A stretch of 64,000 nt of DNA, taken from assembly GCF_000423945.1 (NCBI RefSeq), contig NZ_AUIY01000019.1, positions 1 to 64,000 on the forward strand, read 5' to 3'. The stretch comes from Butyrivibrio sp. XPD2002 (GTDB taxonomy: Bacteria; Bacillota; Clostridia; Lachnospirales; Lachnospiraceae). Every line of letters begins with the position of its first letter. Positions within the stretch are counted from its first letter, which is position 1. Under the pieces are notes generated by a model. The model was not told the DNA's origin, did no database searches, and worked only from the letters and a program-made list of their open reading frames with translations. This document shows positions 1-7,982 of this stretch, one piece after another. A program made the translations under genes and the position numbers.

Positions 1-113
1 ATCGAGTAGGCTGACTCCTACTCGATTTCGCACACGAACATTCCGCACTTCGTGCTCCATGTTCTTACAACCGGCAAATGAATTTGTATGCAAGCATCCA
101 TTCGCTTGCCGGT
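1..113. repeat. three consecutive stem-loops, non-coding
   Basis: Three inverted repeats follow one another: 10-bp arms at 1-10 and 17-26; a 29-nt imperfect palindrome at 36-64 with GAACAT/ATGTTC outside and GCAC/GTGC inside; and 8-bp arms ACCGGCAA (70-77) and TTGCCGGT (106-113). No plausible gene covers them. They may be the 3' part of a structured transcript or intergenic repeat that begins before the window. Confidence 0.5.
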
Positions 114-126
114 CTTGTGCAACAAA

Positions 127-161
127 AACGCTTTCCCCTTATCTACAAAGAGGAAAGCGTT
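127..161. terminator. bidirectional Rho-independent terminator
   Basis: Stem AACGCTTTCC (127-136) pairs with GGAAAGCGTT (152-161). A T-rich run follows on the plus strand, and on the minus strand the stem runs into TTTTTGTT. It ends the minus-strand gene that stops at 167. Confidence 0.75.
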
Positions 162-166
162 ATTTT

Positions 167-658
167 TTATTCTTCAGGTCTTCCTATACCGTGTTTTTTC
201 ATAATCTGCCTAAGGAACAATGGCTGGAAAATAAATATCAGGAAAAATCCAACCACAAAGCATATAATTAAGCTCTTCAGGAACATCGGCAAAAACGGAA
301 TCGGCGCTACGCCACCATTCTGTATGGTAACCATTCTATATGCAAGACCAACCATAACCAGCGTCATTATGGGAGTGTAGATCAGATCGGAAAGAAAACT
401 CTCAAAGGTCCTTGCTCCGATGGTTCCCTGCCTGAGTCGGAGTCTCGCACACAAACCACCCGTGACTTTTCCAATAGGAATCACCAGGCCAATTATCAGG
501 CTTATTATAGTGCTGATAGCAAAGCTGATAATGAACCCGGGAATTGTGAAATGTCCCGATGAAAGGATCCCAACCAGTGAGAGGCAAAAGCTCATCATTA
601 TGCCCATTCTGATCGCCATCTGTCGTCCGATTATCCTCATCTGTTCTTCCATAATCAT
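167..658 (-). CDS. small integral membrane protein, DUF2798-like
   Basis: A 163-residue protein with four hydrophobic stretches (about 15-30, 38-62, 90-108, 125-150). The arrangement looks like two copies of a two-helix unit, each starting with a basic residue-rich segment followed by a run with Ser and Phe, which recalls the DUF2798 family. The last residues are charged and cytosolic in appearance. Function is unknown. It lies alone between a terminator and the Nudix gene on the same strand, 46 bases downstream of that gene, so the two may be cotranscribed. The family assignment is from memory of the pattern only. Confidence 0.6.
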   Translation of the reverse strand: MIMEEQMRIIGRQMAIRMGIMMSFCLSLVGILSSGHFTIPGFIISFAISTIISLIIGLVIPIGKVTGGLCARLRLRQGTIGARTFESFLSDLIYTPIMTLVMVGLAYRMVTIQNGGVAPIPFLPMFLKSLIICFVVGFFLIFIFQPLFLRQIMKKHGIGRPEE

Positions 659-704
659 TTACCCCCTGTAGGTTTGCACGTGGATAGACATTGTTCCAAA
701 TCCA

Positions 705-1574
705 TTATTTAGTTTCAAAATACTCCGGGTGCTCCTTAAAATGCATCATCATGGTTGCAGTGAGGCTTAAATCCTTTGCTTCCTCACCTATATCAGCTCG
801 CTCAACCCATTCTGCTCTGGCGAGCTCATTTTCATCCATATTGATATTCGGATCTCCATCAAGCTCACAAAAATAACCAAGCAGCAGGTTCGAATCGAAT
901 CCCCAGGGCTGGCTTGCAAAGTATCTGATATTCTTTACCTTTATGCCAACCTCCTCTAAGACTTCACGTCTTACAGTATCCTCTGCAGTTTCTCCTATCT
1001 CACAAAAACCGGCAACAAGGGCGTTACCCTTATATGGTCTTCCTGCGTACCTTGTCATCATGATTTTGCTTCCATTTGTAACTCCGACTATAACCGCAGG
1101 GCATATCTTGGGATATATTATATTTCCGCACCTTGGACACTTTAGAGCCCTCTCAGCATCATGAATTATCGTTTCCCTGCCGCATCTTCCGCAGAATTTA
1201 TTATCGCGGTACCAGACATAGAGATGATAGGCCGTCATTCCCGCAAAACACAGGTAACCGGGATTTGCACCGCGCAAAACACGGATGCTCTCATAGTTGT
1301 AATTACAATCTGAGCCCTTTCCCTGAACTTCGTTTATATAGCAGCCATACTCTTTTTTTGGAAGATAAAACCTGTCCCCGTCGATTTCAAAAAGGTAGAT
1401 CAGCTCATTTTTATCAATTCCAAGCTCCTCTACCCTGGGACACCTGAATGCTCCATCATCCTCTAAAACGCACAAAACCTCCCTGCCCCGAAACGAAAAC
1501 ACATAATCGCGGGGATCCGGAAGGTCTCTCTTATAAATATTGTTAAACACTTTTGGTGAAATATCCTGTATCAT
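705..1574 (-). CDS. nudC: NADH pyrophosphatase, NudC-like Nudix hydrolase
   Basis: Hydrolyses NAD(H) or the NAD cap of RNA to nicotinamide mononucleotide and AMP in the cytosol (known for the NudC family). The 289-residue chain has the NudC layout: an N-terminal domain, a zinc ribbon with two CxxC pairs near residues 128-149, and a Nudix box near 189-211 with the signature GFCEIGETAEDTVRREVLEE followed by VG. An SQPWxF motif, typical of NudC rather than other Nudix enzymes, follows at about 220. Length fits the family. Start is the ATG at 1574. Confident on family; the exact substrate is inferred. Confidence 0.88.
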   Translation of the reverse strand: MIQDISPKVFNNIYKRDLPDPRDYVFSFRGREVLCVLEDDGAFRCPRVEELGIDKNELIYLFEIDGDRFYLPKKEYGCYINEVQGKGSDCNYNYESIRVLRGANPGYLCFAGMTAYHLYVWYRDNKFCGRCGRETIIHDAERALKCPRCGNIIYPKICPAVIVGVTNGSKIMMTRYAGRPYKGNALVAGFCEIGETAEDTVRREVLEEVGIKVKNIRYFASQPWGFDSNLLLGYFCELDGDPNINMDENELARAEWVERADIGEEAKDLSLTATMMMHFKEHPEYFETK

Positions 1575-1675
1575 ATTATTGATTATACATTATCTCTTTT
1601 CAGAGATGATAGGTTGTTTTTCCATTTTAATAGAATTATAATATATTTTATACAATTTATTTTAAGGAGGCAAGT

Positions 1676-2068
1676 ATGCAGGAAGTATATGAATTTTTGA
1701 AAAAATGTGGAACTTACTATCTGGCTACTGTTGATGGGGATCAGCCCAGAGTTCGCCCCTTCGGAACAGTAGATATTTTCGAGGACAAGCTTTATATCCA
1801 GACCGGAAAAGTAAAAGATGTCTCCAAGCAGATTCAGAAGAATCCCAAGGTTGAGATCTGCGGTTTTGCTGAAGGCAAATGGGTTCGCGTAGCAGGTGAG
1901 CTTGTACGCGATGACAGAATAGAAGCTAAGAAGCACATGCTCGATGCTTATCCGTCACTTCAGGGTATGTACTCTGCTGAGGATGACAACACAGAAGTGC
2001 TTTATTTCAAGAATGCAACAGCTACCTTCTCTTCCTTCACAGAAGAGCCCAAGGTTGTTAAGTTCTGA
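1676..2068 (+). CDS. pyridoxamine 5'-phosphate oxidase-like FMN-binding protein
   Basis: A 130-residue split-barrel protein of the PNPOx-like group that binds FMN or a related flavin. The N-terminus has the usual pattern of a helix, then CGTYYLATVDGDQPRVRPFG, then a strand with KLYIQTGKVKDVSKQ. Such short members are often annotated as general stress or nitroimidazole-resistance-like proteins; the true substrate cannot be read from sequence. A strong AAGGAGG sits just upstream (about 1663-1669). It is monocistronic, ending at the hairpin at 2112-2139. Confidence 0.8.
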   Translation: MQEVYEFLKKCGTYYLATVDGDQPRVRPFGTVDIFEDKLYIQTGKVKDVSKQIQKNPKVEICGFAEGKWVRVAGELVRDDRIEAKKHMLDAYPSLQGMYSAEDDNTEVLYFKNATATFSSFTEEPKVVKF

Positions 2069-2111
2069 TAATTACCGGCTTTTGCTATTTAAAAAGAAGG
2101 ACTCGATCGAG

Positions 2112-2139
2112 AAAGAAGGACTCAATCGAGTCCTTCTTT
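2112..2139. terminator. bidirectional terminator with a duplicated left arm
   Basis: A perfect 12-bp stem AAAGAAGGACTC / GAGTCCTTCTTT with loop AATC. It serves the plus gene ending at 2068 and the minus gene ending at 2150. A second copy of AAAGAAGGACTC lies just upstream at about 2093-2104, so two left arms compete for the one right arm. Confidence 0.8.
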
Positions 2140-2149
2140 TGTATTTCTA

Positions 2150-3436
2150 TCAAAGTTCTTCAGTAACCTGGAACACATAGAATTTCAAATAATAAGAAGC
2201 GTCGTTAGACCACAAAATAGGATGGTCTGCAGCCTGCTGCCTGAACTCAACCTGCCTAAGCTGTTTATGGGCACTTCTGGCTGCTTCTCTTATTGTCTTT
2301 GCAAAAAGCTCCTCATCCATGAAATGTGAACATGAGCAGGTCGCAAGAAATCCGCCATTTTTCACAAGCTTAAGTCCGCGGATGTTGATCTCACGATATC
2401 CTGTAACAGCCTTCTTGATAGAAGCTCTGGATTTGGTAAATGCAGGCGGATCAAGAATAACCACGTCATACTGCTCTCCCTGCTTCTCAAGATCCGGCAA
2501 AAGATCAAACACGTCAGCACACTTAAATTTGATAATATCCTCAAGCCCGTTAAGTCTTGCGTTTTCCTCTGCCTGAGCACATCCCACATCGGAAGCATCA
2601 ACCGCAAGAACTGAATCAGCTCCAGCTTTGGCACAGTTAAGTCCAAAGGAACCTGTATGTGTAAAGCAGTCCAGGACCTTCTTACCCTTGCAAAGAGATG
2701 CTATCGCTCTCCTATTGTTCTTCTGATCAAGGAAGAATCCGGTCTTCTGACCATTCTCAACATCAACGTAGTATTTAACACCATTCTCCTCTATCAGAAC
2801 CTTGGTATCGAAGGGCTCACCGATGAATCCCTTTATTCTCTCAAGGCCTTCCTGCTCTCTTACCTTCGCATCACTTCTCTCATATATTCCACGAATCTGT
2901 ACCCCATCCTCAGCAAGAACCTTCTTACAGATATCAAGAATCTTGTCCTTCATGCGGTCAGTACCAAGAGCCAGAGACTCAATTACAAGCACATCTGAAA
3001 ACTTATCAATTGTAATTCCGGGAAGGAAATCAGCCTCACCAAAAACCAGTCTGCAGGAGAGCTCCTTAAGTCTTTTGGTTTTAAGCTCGTCCTCTGATAC
3101 AGCCTTTTTCTCGCCCAAAATACTCTCATAGCCGTACAACTCCGGGCACATAACAGCCTTCCTGTAATCCCAGGCATTTTTCACTCTTGTCTCTAAAAGG
3201 GCATCATTCACAGGATGTTCCTTCCTTCTGGACATCATCCTTACACGGATCTTAGAGTTCGTATTTATAAATCCATATCCCATGAAATAATCATCATGGT
3301 CATGAACCTCTACGATATCTCCATTTTCAAAGCTGCCCTCAACTCTGTTTATCTCATTATCAAAAACCCAGGCTCCACCCGCCTTAATTGTACGTCCCTC
3401 GCCCTTTTTAAGAATTATTTTTGCATATTCACTCAT
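2150..3436 (-). CDS. rlmI: class I SAM-dependent rRNA cytosine-C5 methyltransferase, RlmI-like
   Basis: A 428-residue protein with an N-terminal PUA-like RNA-binding domain (about 1-80), a central RlmI-type domain, and a C-terminal Rossmann methyltransferase. SAM-binding motif I is seen as VLDCFTHTGSFGLNCAK near 254-270, motif IV as ILDPPAF near 328-333, and a TCSCS motif with the catalytic cysteine near 364. The family methylates a 23S rRNA cytosine (position 1962 in E. coli). It is convergent with the preceding plus-strand gene. The start ATG at 3436 has only a modest ribosome binding site. Family confident; the specific target base is inferred from homology. Confidence 0.82.
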   Translation of the reverse strand: MSEYAKIILKKGEGRTIKAGGAWVFDNEINRVEGSFENGDIVEVHDHDDYFMGYGFINTNSKIRVRMMSRRKEHPVNDALLETRVKNAWDYRKAVMCPELYGYESILGEKKAVSEDELKTKRLKELSCRLVFGEADFLPGITIDKFSDVLVIESLALGTDRMKDKILDICKKVLAEDGVQIRGIYERSDAKVREQEGLERIKGFIGEPFDTKVLIEENGVKYYVDVENGQKTGFFLDQKNNRRAIASLCKGKKVLDCFTHTGSFGLNCAKAGADSVLAVDASDVGCAQAEENARLNGLEDIIKFKCADVFDLLPDLEKQGEQYDVVILDPPAFTKSRASIKKAVTGYREINIRGLKLVKNGGFLATCSCSHFMDEELFAKTIREAARSAHKQLRQVEFRQQAADHPILWSNDASYYLKFYVFQVTEEL

Positions 3437-3542
3437 TAATATTTCCTCTCAAACAGTCCTTATTACTTGGACTTCTCAGCTTATTCTTTCCATATCATAA
3501 TATCATATTCCATTTATTATTGAATTCCAATATGTAAAGCTA

Positions 3543-3572
3543 TTGACAAAAGCCTCCTCTTTATTGTATTAT
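3543..3572 (+). promoter_or_regulatory. sigma-A promoter for tRNA-Pro
   Basis: TTGACA at 3543-3548 and TATTAT at 3567-3572, 18 bp apart, about 45 bases before the tRNA. Confidence 0.7.
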
Positions 3573-3618
3573 CATGTGTGCTGCGAAAGTCTTCTCACGA
3601 CTTCCGCTTTACATATAA

Positions 3619-3692
3619 CGAAGTGTGGCTCAGTTTGGTAGAGCGCTGCGTTCGGGACGCAGAGGTCGCAGGTTCAAATCCTGTCACTTCGA
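3619..3692 (+). tRNA. tRNA-Pro (CGG)
   Basis: A full cloverleaf can be folded by eye: acceptor CGAAGTG/CACTTCG with discriminator A, D arm GCTC/GAGC, anticodon stem CTGCG/CGCAG with loop TTCGGGA (anticodon CGG), and T arm GCAGG/CCTGT with loop TTCAAAT. CCA is not encoded. Its 3' half is the attachment site of the mobile element that follows, and the integration keeps the gene intact. Confidence 0.93.
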
Positions 3693-3694
3693 CT
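3651..3694 (+). other. attL: tRNA-side attachment site of the element
   Basis: These 44 bases, running from the anticodon loop to just past the tRNA end, are repeated exactly at 18892-18935. The tyrosine integrase gene lies directly inside this end, as is normal for tRNA-targeting elements. Confidence 0.92.
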
Positions 3695-3704
3695 CAGTAT
3701 TTAC

Positions 3705-3737
3705 AAGGGTTTGCAGATTTGCAAGTCCTTATTTTTT
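3705..3737 (+). terminator. element-borne terminator for tRNA-Pro
   Basis: An 11-bp stem (3705-3715 with 3720-3730, two G-T wobbles, loop GATT) is followed by ATTTTTTT. It replaces the tRNA's original terminator, which the insertion has moved to 18944-18986. Confidence 0.75.
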
Positions 3738-3745
3738 TGTCCGAA

Positions 3746-3764
3746 TTCTACTATTTTTCTACCA
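3746..3764. repeat. TTCTAC repeats near attL, possible integrase arm sites
   Basis: TTCTACTA (3746-3753) and TTCTACCA (3757-3764) are spaced 11 bp apart. Similar copies lie near the other end at 18747-18783. Their position, inside both ends, fits arm-type binding sites of tyrosine recombinases. This is a visual guess. Confidence 0.35.
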
Positions 3765-3836
3765 AATCCCTTTTATTCTTAGATTTATTATTTCATCGCA
3801 GAATAAGCTCTCTATAAACCTTATTAAGTTGTCATG

Positions 3837-5042
3837 TTACTGGTTGGAATAATCCTTAAGGGGAATAATTCCAGTCATAGCCTGCGAGATCTCTCGCTTA
3901 GCTTCTTTATCTTTAACCTTTGCGTAAATCCTTAATGTTGTATCAATGTCTTTATGGCCAACCCATTTCTGAATACTCTTAACATCCATACCCTGGTGAA
4001 CAAGAATGGAAACACAGGAACTCCTGAGACCATGAAAGGTAATATTCTGTGGTAGCTCCGGCATCTTCTTAATAAGTTTGCCAAACAGTTTTGTAGGATA
4101 ATCCGGATAAAAAAGCGACCCATCAACATGTTTGAAGATGTAGTCGCTTTCGTGGTATCCGTTACCGCATAGTATTCTGTTTTTCTTTTCCTTCTCCCTA
4201 AGCCTTTTGAACATTTCCACCTGCTCATCTGTCAGAGGATATTCTCTGGCACTTGAAGCTGTCTTGGTAGCATTAACACGATTCACTTTCGTTCCTCGGG
4301 TTACTGTGTGGTTAATGTTCATGGTTTTAGCCTTGAAGTCTATAGCAGACCACCTTAGCCCAAGCATTTCTTCTCTTCTCATTCCAAAGAATAACGCCAC
4401 ATAGAATAGTTCATATAATTCATGATCCTTTATGTTGTTCAGAAAGAGCTGCGCTTCCTCGTAAGAAAAGAATTTGTCGTCTGTACTTTGTTCCTTGGTG
4501 TATTTGACCGCGAGATTCTTGTTGATTTCTACCTCTTTGACTGGATTGCAAGGGATAATTCCATCCTTTACAGCCTGATCCATAATACTCCCAAATAACA
4601 CTTTTGTATCCTTAACTGTTCGTGGTTGTGCATGATCTGTTTCAAACATATTGTCCAGGAAGTTCTCGACCATAAGCACAGTTACATCTTTGACTTTAGT
4701 ATCACCAAAATACTTCGTTATCCTGTTAACTCTATAAAAATAAGAAGAAAGGGTTGTATCTGAAACCTCTCTCTTCTTTTTCTCTAGAAAACAATCTGAA
4801 TATTCTTTTAGCGATACATTTCTGTCAACAGCAATCGTGGCCCTTTTACTAAGAAGATTTTGTCTCATTTCCGTGGCCTTCTTAATGTTATCCGGCGTAT
4901 CCTTCAAACCTGTAGAAATCCACTTTTTCTCACTTTTCTTGACTCCATCCTTCACAAAATACTGATGAGTAATTATATAAAGATAACCATTTTTCCCCTG
5001 AATGCCGGTTGCTCTTTTTCCGTTTTTCTTCGGTCTTGCCAT
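3837..5042 (-). CDS. int: tyrosine recombinase/integrase
   Basis: Catalyses site-specific integration and excision between the tRNA-Pro att sites. The 401-residue protein has an N-terminal arm-binding part, a core-binding SAM-like domain (about 75-170) and a catalytic domain with the expected residues: Arg222 in GMRREEMLGLRW, a Lys near 260, HGLR at 337-340, His363 in VGHKDI and the nucleophile Tyr373 in LRIYAKV. The usual HxLRHT box reads HGLRSSC here, so its second residue pair is altered. Length and style resemble Tn916-family integrases. RBS GGAGG precedes the ATG at 5042. It is transcribed with the excisionase just upstream. Confidence 0.92.
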   Translation of the reverse strand: MARPKKNGKRATGIQGKNGYLYIITHQYFVKDGVKKSEKKWISTGLKDTPDNIKKATEMRQNLLSKRATIAVDRNVSLKEYSDCFLEKKKREVSDTTLSSYFYRVNRITKYFGDTKVKDVTVLMVENFLDNMFETDHAQPRTVKDTKVLFGSIMDQAVKDGIIPCNPVKEVEINKNLAVKYTKEQSTDDKFFSYEEAQLFLNNIKDHELYELFYVALFFGMRREEMLGLRWSAIDFKAKTMNINHTVTRGTKVNRVNATKTASSAREYPLTDEQVEMFKRLREKEKKNRILCGNGYHESDYIFKHVDGSLFYPDYPTKLFGKLIKKMPELPQNITFHGLRSSCVSILVHQGMDVKSIQKWVGHKDIDTTLRIYAKVKDKEAKREISQAMTGIIPLKDYSNQ

Positions 5043-5047
5043 ACTTT

Positions 5048-5260
5048 TTAACTTGCCTCCTTAACAAATTTCCTATCGGGGTACATAAATTCCAAGAGGT
5101 AAAGCTTTGGAATTCTGTATTTTCCCGCTATCATCATGGATTTAATAGTTCCGTCCCTCAGATAGTCGTACACCTTGTTACGGCCTATCTTAAGAATGTT
5201 TTTGACATCATTGATGCTTAATACATCGTCATACTCTGCTAACAAATTCGTGTATTCCAT
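5048..5260 (-). CDS. xis: excisionase-like DNA-binding protein
   Basis: A 70-residue protein with a winged helix-turn-helix of the excisionase/MerR type: the segment from LSINDVKNILKIGRNKVYDY, then a wing with a basic IAGKYRIP stretch. Such proteins bend attachment DNA and direct the integrase to excision. It lies five bases before the integrase on the same strand, and AAAGGAG precedes its ATG at 5260. Size and position are typical; DNA targets are not visible. Confidence 0.8.
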   Translation of the reverse strand: MEYTNLLAEYDDVLSINDVKNILKIGRNKVYDYLRDGTIKSMMIAGKYRIPKLYLLEFMYPDRKFVKEAS

Positions 5261-5411
5261 GTCTGCTCCTTTCTTTGTTTTTCTTCATCTCGTTTACTAT
5301 TTTCTTTACTGCTTCGTAAGGTGTTGGATCCTTAACTCCGCATACATCTCTTAAATCTAAAAGTTCTTCTTTTAATTTTCGATTTGCTCGTTGTCTGGCT
5401 CTGTTTCTCAT
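5229..5411 (-). CDS. small basic protein upstream of excisionase
   Basis: A 60-residue, highly charged protein beginning with an Arg-rich segment and containing a PTPYEAVKKIV motif. It has a strong site AAAGGAGG six bases or less before its ATG at 5411 and its end overlaps the start of the excisionase gene by 32 bases in another frame, which argues for translational coupling. I do not recognise the function; a role in control or DNA binding is only a guess. Its position as first gene of the xis-int operon is the main support for it being real. Confidence 0.6.
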   Translation of the reverse strand: MRNRARQRANRKLKEELLDLRDVCGVKDPTPYEAVKKIVNEMKKNKERSRHGIHEFVSRV

Positions 5412-5709
5412 TTTCCTCCTTTCTCAGAGCATAATTCCTCTGTTTTTTATTTTGTATCGGCAACATCTGAATCAGGAAATGCCGGGGATTTCGGCGACAT
5501 CCGGGTTTTCCGGGAAACGCTTGGTTCTTTTTAACCACCCTTTGTTATTCTTTTATAGCTTATTATGATTTATATTATCTTAAGCTATTTTTATATTATC
5601 AATATTATTTTTATATGTCAATATTAGTATATGCTATATTTATTACAGATAATACATTTCTTTCACTGAATGTGATAGAATATAGTACATACAAGAAAGG
5701 AGCATGACC
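5412..5709. promoter_or_regulatory. divergent control region between xis-int and repressor
   Basis: An AT-rich gap between divergent genes. Two direct repeats TCAATATTA (5599-5607 and 5618-5626) are 19 bp apart. A small palindrome TCAC-TGAAT-GTGA lies at 5663-5675 beside a possible -10 TAGAAT (5676-5681) for the XRE gene. A GC-rich stretch at about 5475-5520 can form short hairpins in the xis leader. These are candidate operators for the XRE protein. Confidence 0.4.
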
Positions 5710-6357
5710 ATGGGTGATAAAGAAAACTTATTTGGCGAACGTCTTAAGATGTTACGATCTATGCAGGGGAATAAATCTCAGAAGGATTTTGCTGCGGAAC
5801 TAGGTATTCCCCAGCCCACATTGTCATCCTACGAAAGTGGCAAAATAAAACCGACTGTAGACGCTATCATCAATATTGCTGATAAGTGTGGAGTATCAAT
5901 AGACTGGTTATGCGGTCGAGACGAAACATTCCACCTTGGAAGTCTAGGCGATGTTCTATCATGCTTCCTGGAGTTATATGAAACCAATGAGTTTTCCATA
6001 AAGACTTCTATACATGACCGTGTAGACCTGGAATCAAAAGATGCTACTGAGGATGAAGATCGCAACTGGATAGAATTGAAGATTTATCACAACGAAGTTT
6101 TCCATAATCCAGAGGCTACACTTAATCAGGATTTATGCTCAGCTATTGAAAAAGCATATAAGCTTACAAATGAGCTGCGTCACTTTGAACGTTCACAAGA
6201 AAGCTATGAGCGTGAGAAGCTATATTTTATTGATAATATGAGAAGTGTTCCTATTACCAAAATTGATCATTCTGATATACCGGAAGAAGAGCAGAGAAAG
6301 CGCATGCTGGAGCTTATGAAGGCAGAATGGGAAGCGATGGAGAATGGTGATAAATAA
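5710..6357 (+). CDS. XRE-family transcriptional regulator, probable element repressor
   Basis: An N-terminal helix-turn-helix domain of the Cro/CI type (about residues 6-65: KSQKDFAAELGIPQPTLSSY then ESGKIKPTVDAI) is followed by an acidic C-terminal region of unknown fold. The first ATG (5704) lies one base from the AAAGGAG site, so the second ATG at 5710, seven bases after it, is the better start, giving 215 residues. It is divergent from xis-int and faces the repeats at 5599-5626, which fits a repressor controlling excision and itself. It is followed by a T-loop hairpin at 6376-6402. Confidence 0.85.
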   Translation: MGDKENLFGERLKMLRSMQGNKSQKDFAAELGIPQPTLSSYESGKIKPTVDAIINIADKCGVSIDWLCGRDETFHLGSLGDVLSCFLELYETNEFSIKTSIHDRVDLESKDATEDEDRNWIELKIYHNEVFHNPEATLNQDLCSAIEKAYKLTNELRHFERSQESYEREKLYFIDNMRSVPITKIDHSDIPEEEQRKRMLELMKAEWEAMENGDK

Positions 6358-6375
6358 CTTTTCTTGATTAGACAT

Positions 6376-6402
6376 CAGTTTGTGCTTTTTTTGCACATAC
6401 TG
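6376..6402. promoter_or_regulatory. near-palindrome between XRE and AlbA_2 genes
   Basis: CAGT-t-TGTGC-TTTTTTT-GCACA-t-ACTG is a symmetric 27-base hairpin lying 18 bases past the XRE stop and about 15 before the next ribosome site. It could be an operator or a weak terminator; a T-run follows the left arm rather than the hairpin. Confidence 0.4.
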
Positions 6403-6430
6403 AAATTACATACCAATGGAGGTAATAGAT

Positions 6431-7915
6431 TTGGCTTTACCTGTAAGTATACATAGCCTTCTCTCAGGTCGAGAGGTTGAATGGGCTCGAATAGAATTTA
6501 AAACAACATGGGATCCTGCCGCTTCCCTTAAGACAATCTGCGCTTTTGCCAACGATTTGGACAATTGGGGAGGCGGATATATTGTTTTAGGAGTCGCTGA
6601 AGAGAATGGTATTCCTGTAAGACCATTAGTTGGAGTTCCTTTGGATAAAGTTGATGAGTGGCAGAAGAGTATATTCAAAAAATGTAAGCTTATTAGCCCT
6701 GACTATATGCCAATAATCGCAAAAGAAGAATATGAAGATAAAACATTCATCATTATCTGGTGTCCGGGAGGATATGGCAGACCATATTCTTCCCCGAAGA
6801 CTATGGACAAAAACAACCACGAAAAAATAAGCTATATACGAAAAGGTTCAATTACAGCGGAACCTTCACCCGACGAGCAGAAAGAATTATATACCTTATC
6901 TAACAGAACCCCTTACGATGATCAGGTTAATCATAGAGCAGAGTTGTCAGATCTTAATTTCACACTGATTAAATCCTATCTTCGTGAGATAGACAGTGAT
7001 CTATATAGTCTGGCAGACAGCATGGATTTTACCGAATTATGCAAAAATATGCATCTCATCAGCGAATTACCGGAATATGTAAAGCCCAGAAATGTTGCTT
7101 TGATGTTTTTCAATTCTGAGCCTGACAAGTTCTTTCCATATGCTCAGATCGATGTTGTGCAGTTTCCTGAAGGCGAAGGCGGAGACAAAATCATTGAGCA
7201 GACCTTTAAAGGGCCATTGCATGAGCAATTACGTGCAGCTCTTCGATATATTCAAAATATGATAATTACAGAAAAAGTTATTAAATATCCAGATCGTGCA
7301 GAAGCTGATCGTTTCTTCAATTATCCGTATGCAGCCATCGAAGAGGCTCTCGCCAATGCAGTGTATCATAAAGCTTATGATGAACGTGAACCAATCGAAG
7401 TTCGTGTTACCCATGATATGATCGAAATCATTTCCCATCCAGGACCGGATAGATCGGTAACACTTCAAGGTTTAAAGGAATACAAAGTATATAGTAGAAG
7501 ATATCGTAACCGTCGTATCGGTGAATTCCTTAAGGACCTTCATCTTACTGAGGGTAGAAATACCGGCTTCAAGAAGATATTAAAAGCACTTAGCGCAAAT
7601 GGATCTCCATTACCTGAGTTCGAGACTGATGAAGCCCATGATTACTTTGTAACAAGACTCTTTATTCATGAGAAGTTTTATGATGAGGTTGAAGATGGGG
7701 GTAGTACTACCCCCAAACTACCCCCAAATAATATTCATGATTCAATACTCAATATGATGCGTATGAATCCTCAAATTACCAAGAAGGAAATAGCAGCAAA
7801 TCTTGGATTAACAGTTGATGGAACAAGATATCACATAAAGAAAATGACGGATTCTGGTATGGTTAAATATATTGGAACTAGCAGAAATGGATATTGGAAT
7901 ATTCCACCTAAATAA
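6431..7915 (+). CDS. AlbA_2 (Schlafen-like) and ATP-binding domain protein with C-terminal winged helix
   Basis: Domains in order: an AlbA_2 nucleic-acid-binding domain (about 10-140, with the conserved E-x-K-x-T start in RIEFKTTWD and GGxIVLGV), a central region, an HATPase_c_4-like ATP-binding domain (about 290-400, with IEEALANAVYHK and the GRNTGFKKI motif), and a C-terminal winged helix (about 440-490). Such proteins are often mislabelled RecG-like; they are regulators or, in some cases, defence proteins. The ATG at 6416 has its GGAGG inside its own first codons, so translation probably starts at TTG 6431, seven bases after TGGAGGT. It is cargo or a regulator of the element; function unproven. 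Confidence 0.75.
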   Translation: MALPVSIHSLLSGREVEWARIEFKTTWDPAASLKTICAFANDLDNWGGGYIVLGVAEENGIPVRPLVGVPLDKVDEWQKSIFKKCKLISPDYMPIIAKEEYEDKTFIIIWCPGGYGRPYSSPKTMDKNNHEKISYIRKGSITAEPSPDEQKELYTLSNRTPYDDQVNHRAELSDLNFTLIKSYLREIDSDLYSLADSMDFTELCKNMHLISELPEYVKPRNVALMFFNSEPDKFFPYAQIDVVQFPEGEGGDKIIEQTFKGPLHEQLRAALRYIQNMIITEKVIKYPDRAEADRFFNYPYAAIEEALANAVYHKAYDEREPIEVRVTHDMIEIISHPGPDRSVTLQGLKEYKVYSRRYRNRRIGEFLKDLHLTEGRNTGFKKILKALSANGSPLPEFETDEAHDYFVTRLFIHEKFYDEVEDGGSTTPKLPPNNIHDSILNMMRMNPQITKKEIAANLGLTVDGTRYHIKKMTDSGMVKYIGTSRNGYWNIPPK

Positions 7916-7933
7916 CATATTGTAAATACAAAA

Positions 7934-7965
7934 ACCGGCAAGCCTCATACACATGAGATGCCGGT
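7934..7965. terminator. bidirectional terminator between convergent genes
   Basis: Outer arms ACCGGCA (7934-7940) and TGCCGGT (7959-7965), with an inner CTCAT/ATGAG stem. Flanked by A-rich and T-rich stretches, it suits both the gene ending at 7915 and the one ending at 7983. Confidence 0.75.
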
Positions 7966-7982
7966 CTTTCCTTATTTACTAT

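Noticed and set aside
5332-5538. 68-residue minus-strand reading frame upstream of the xis operon
   Set aside because: It begins with a GTG lacking a spaced ribosome site and overlaps the better supported 60-residue gene.
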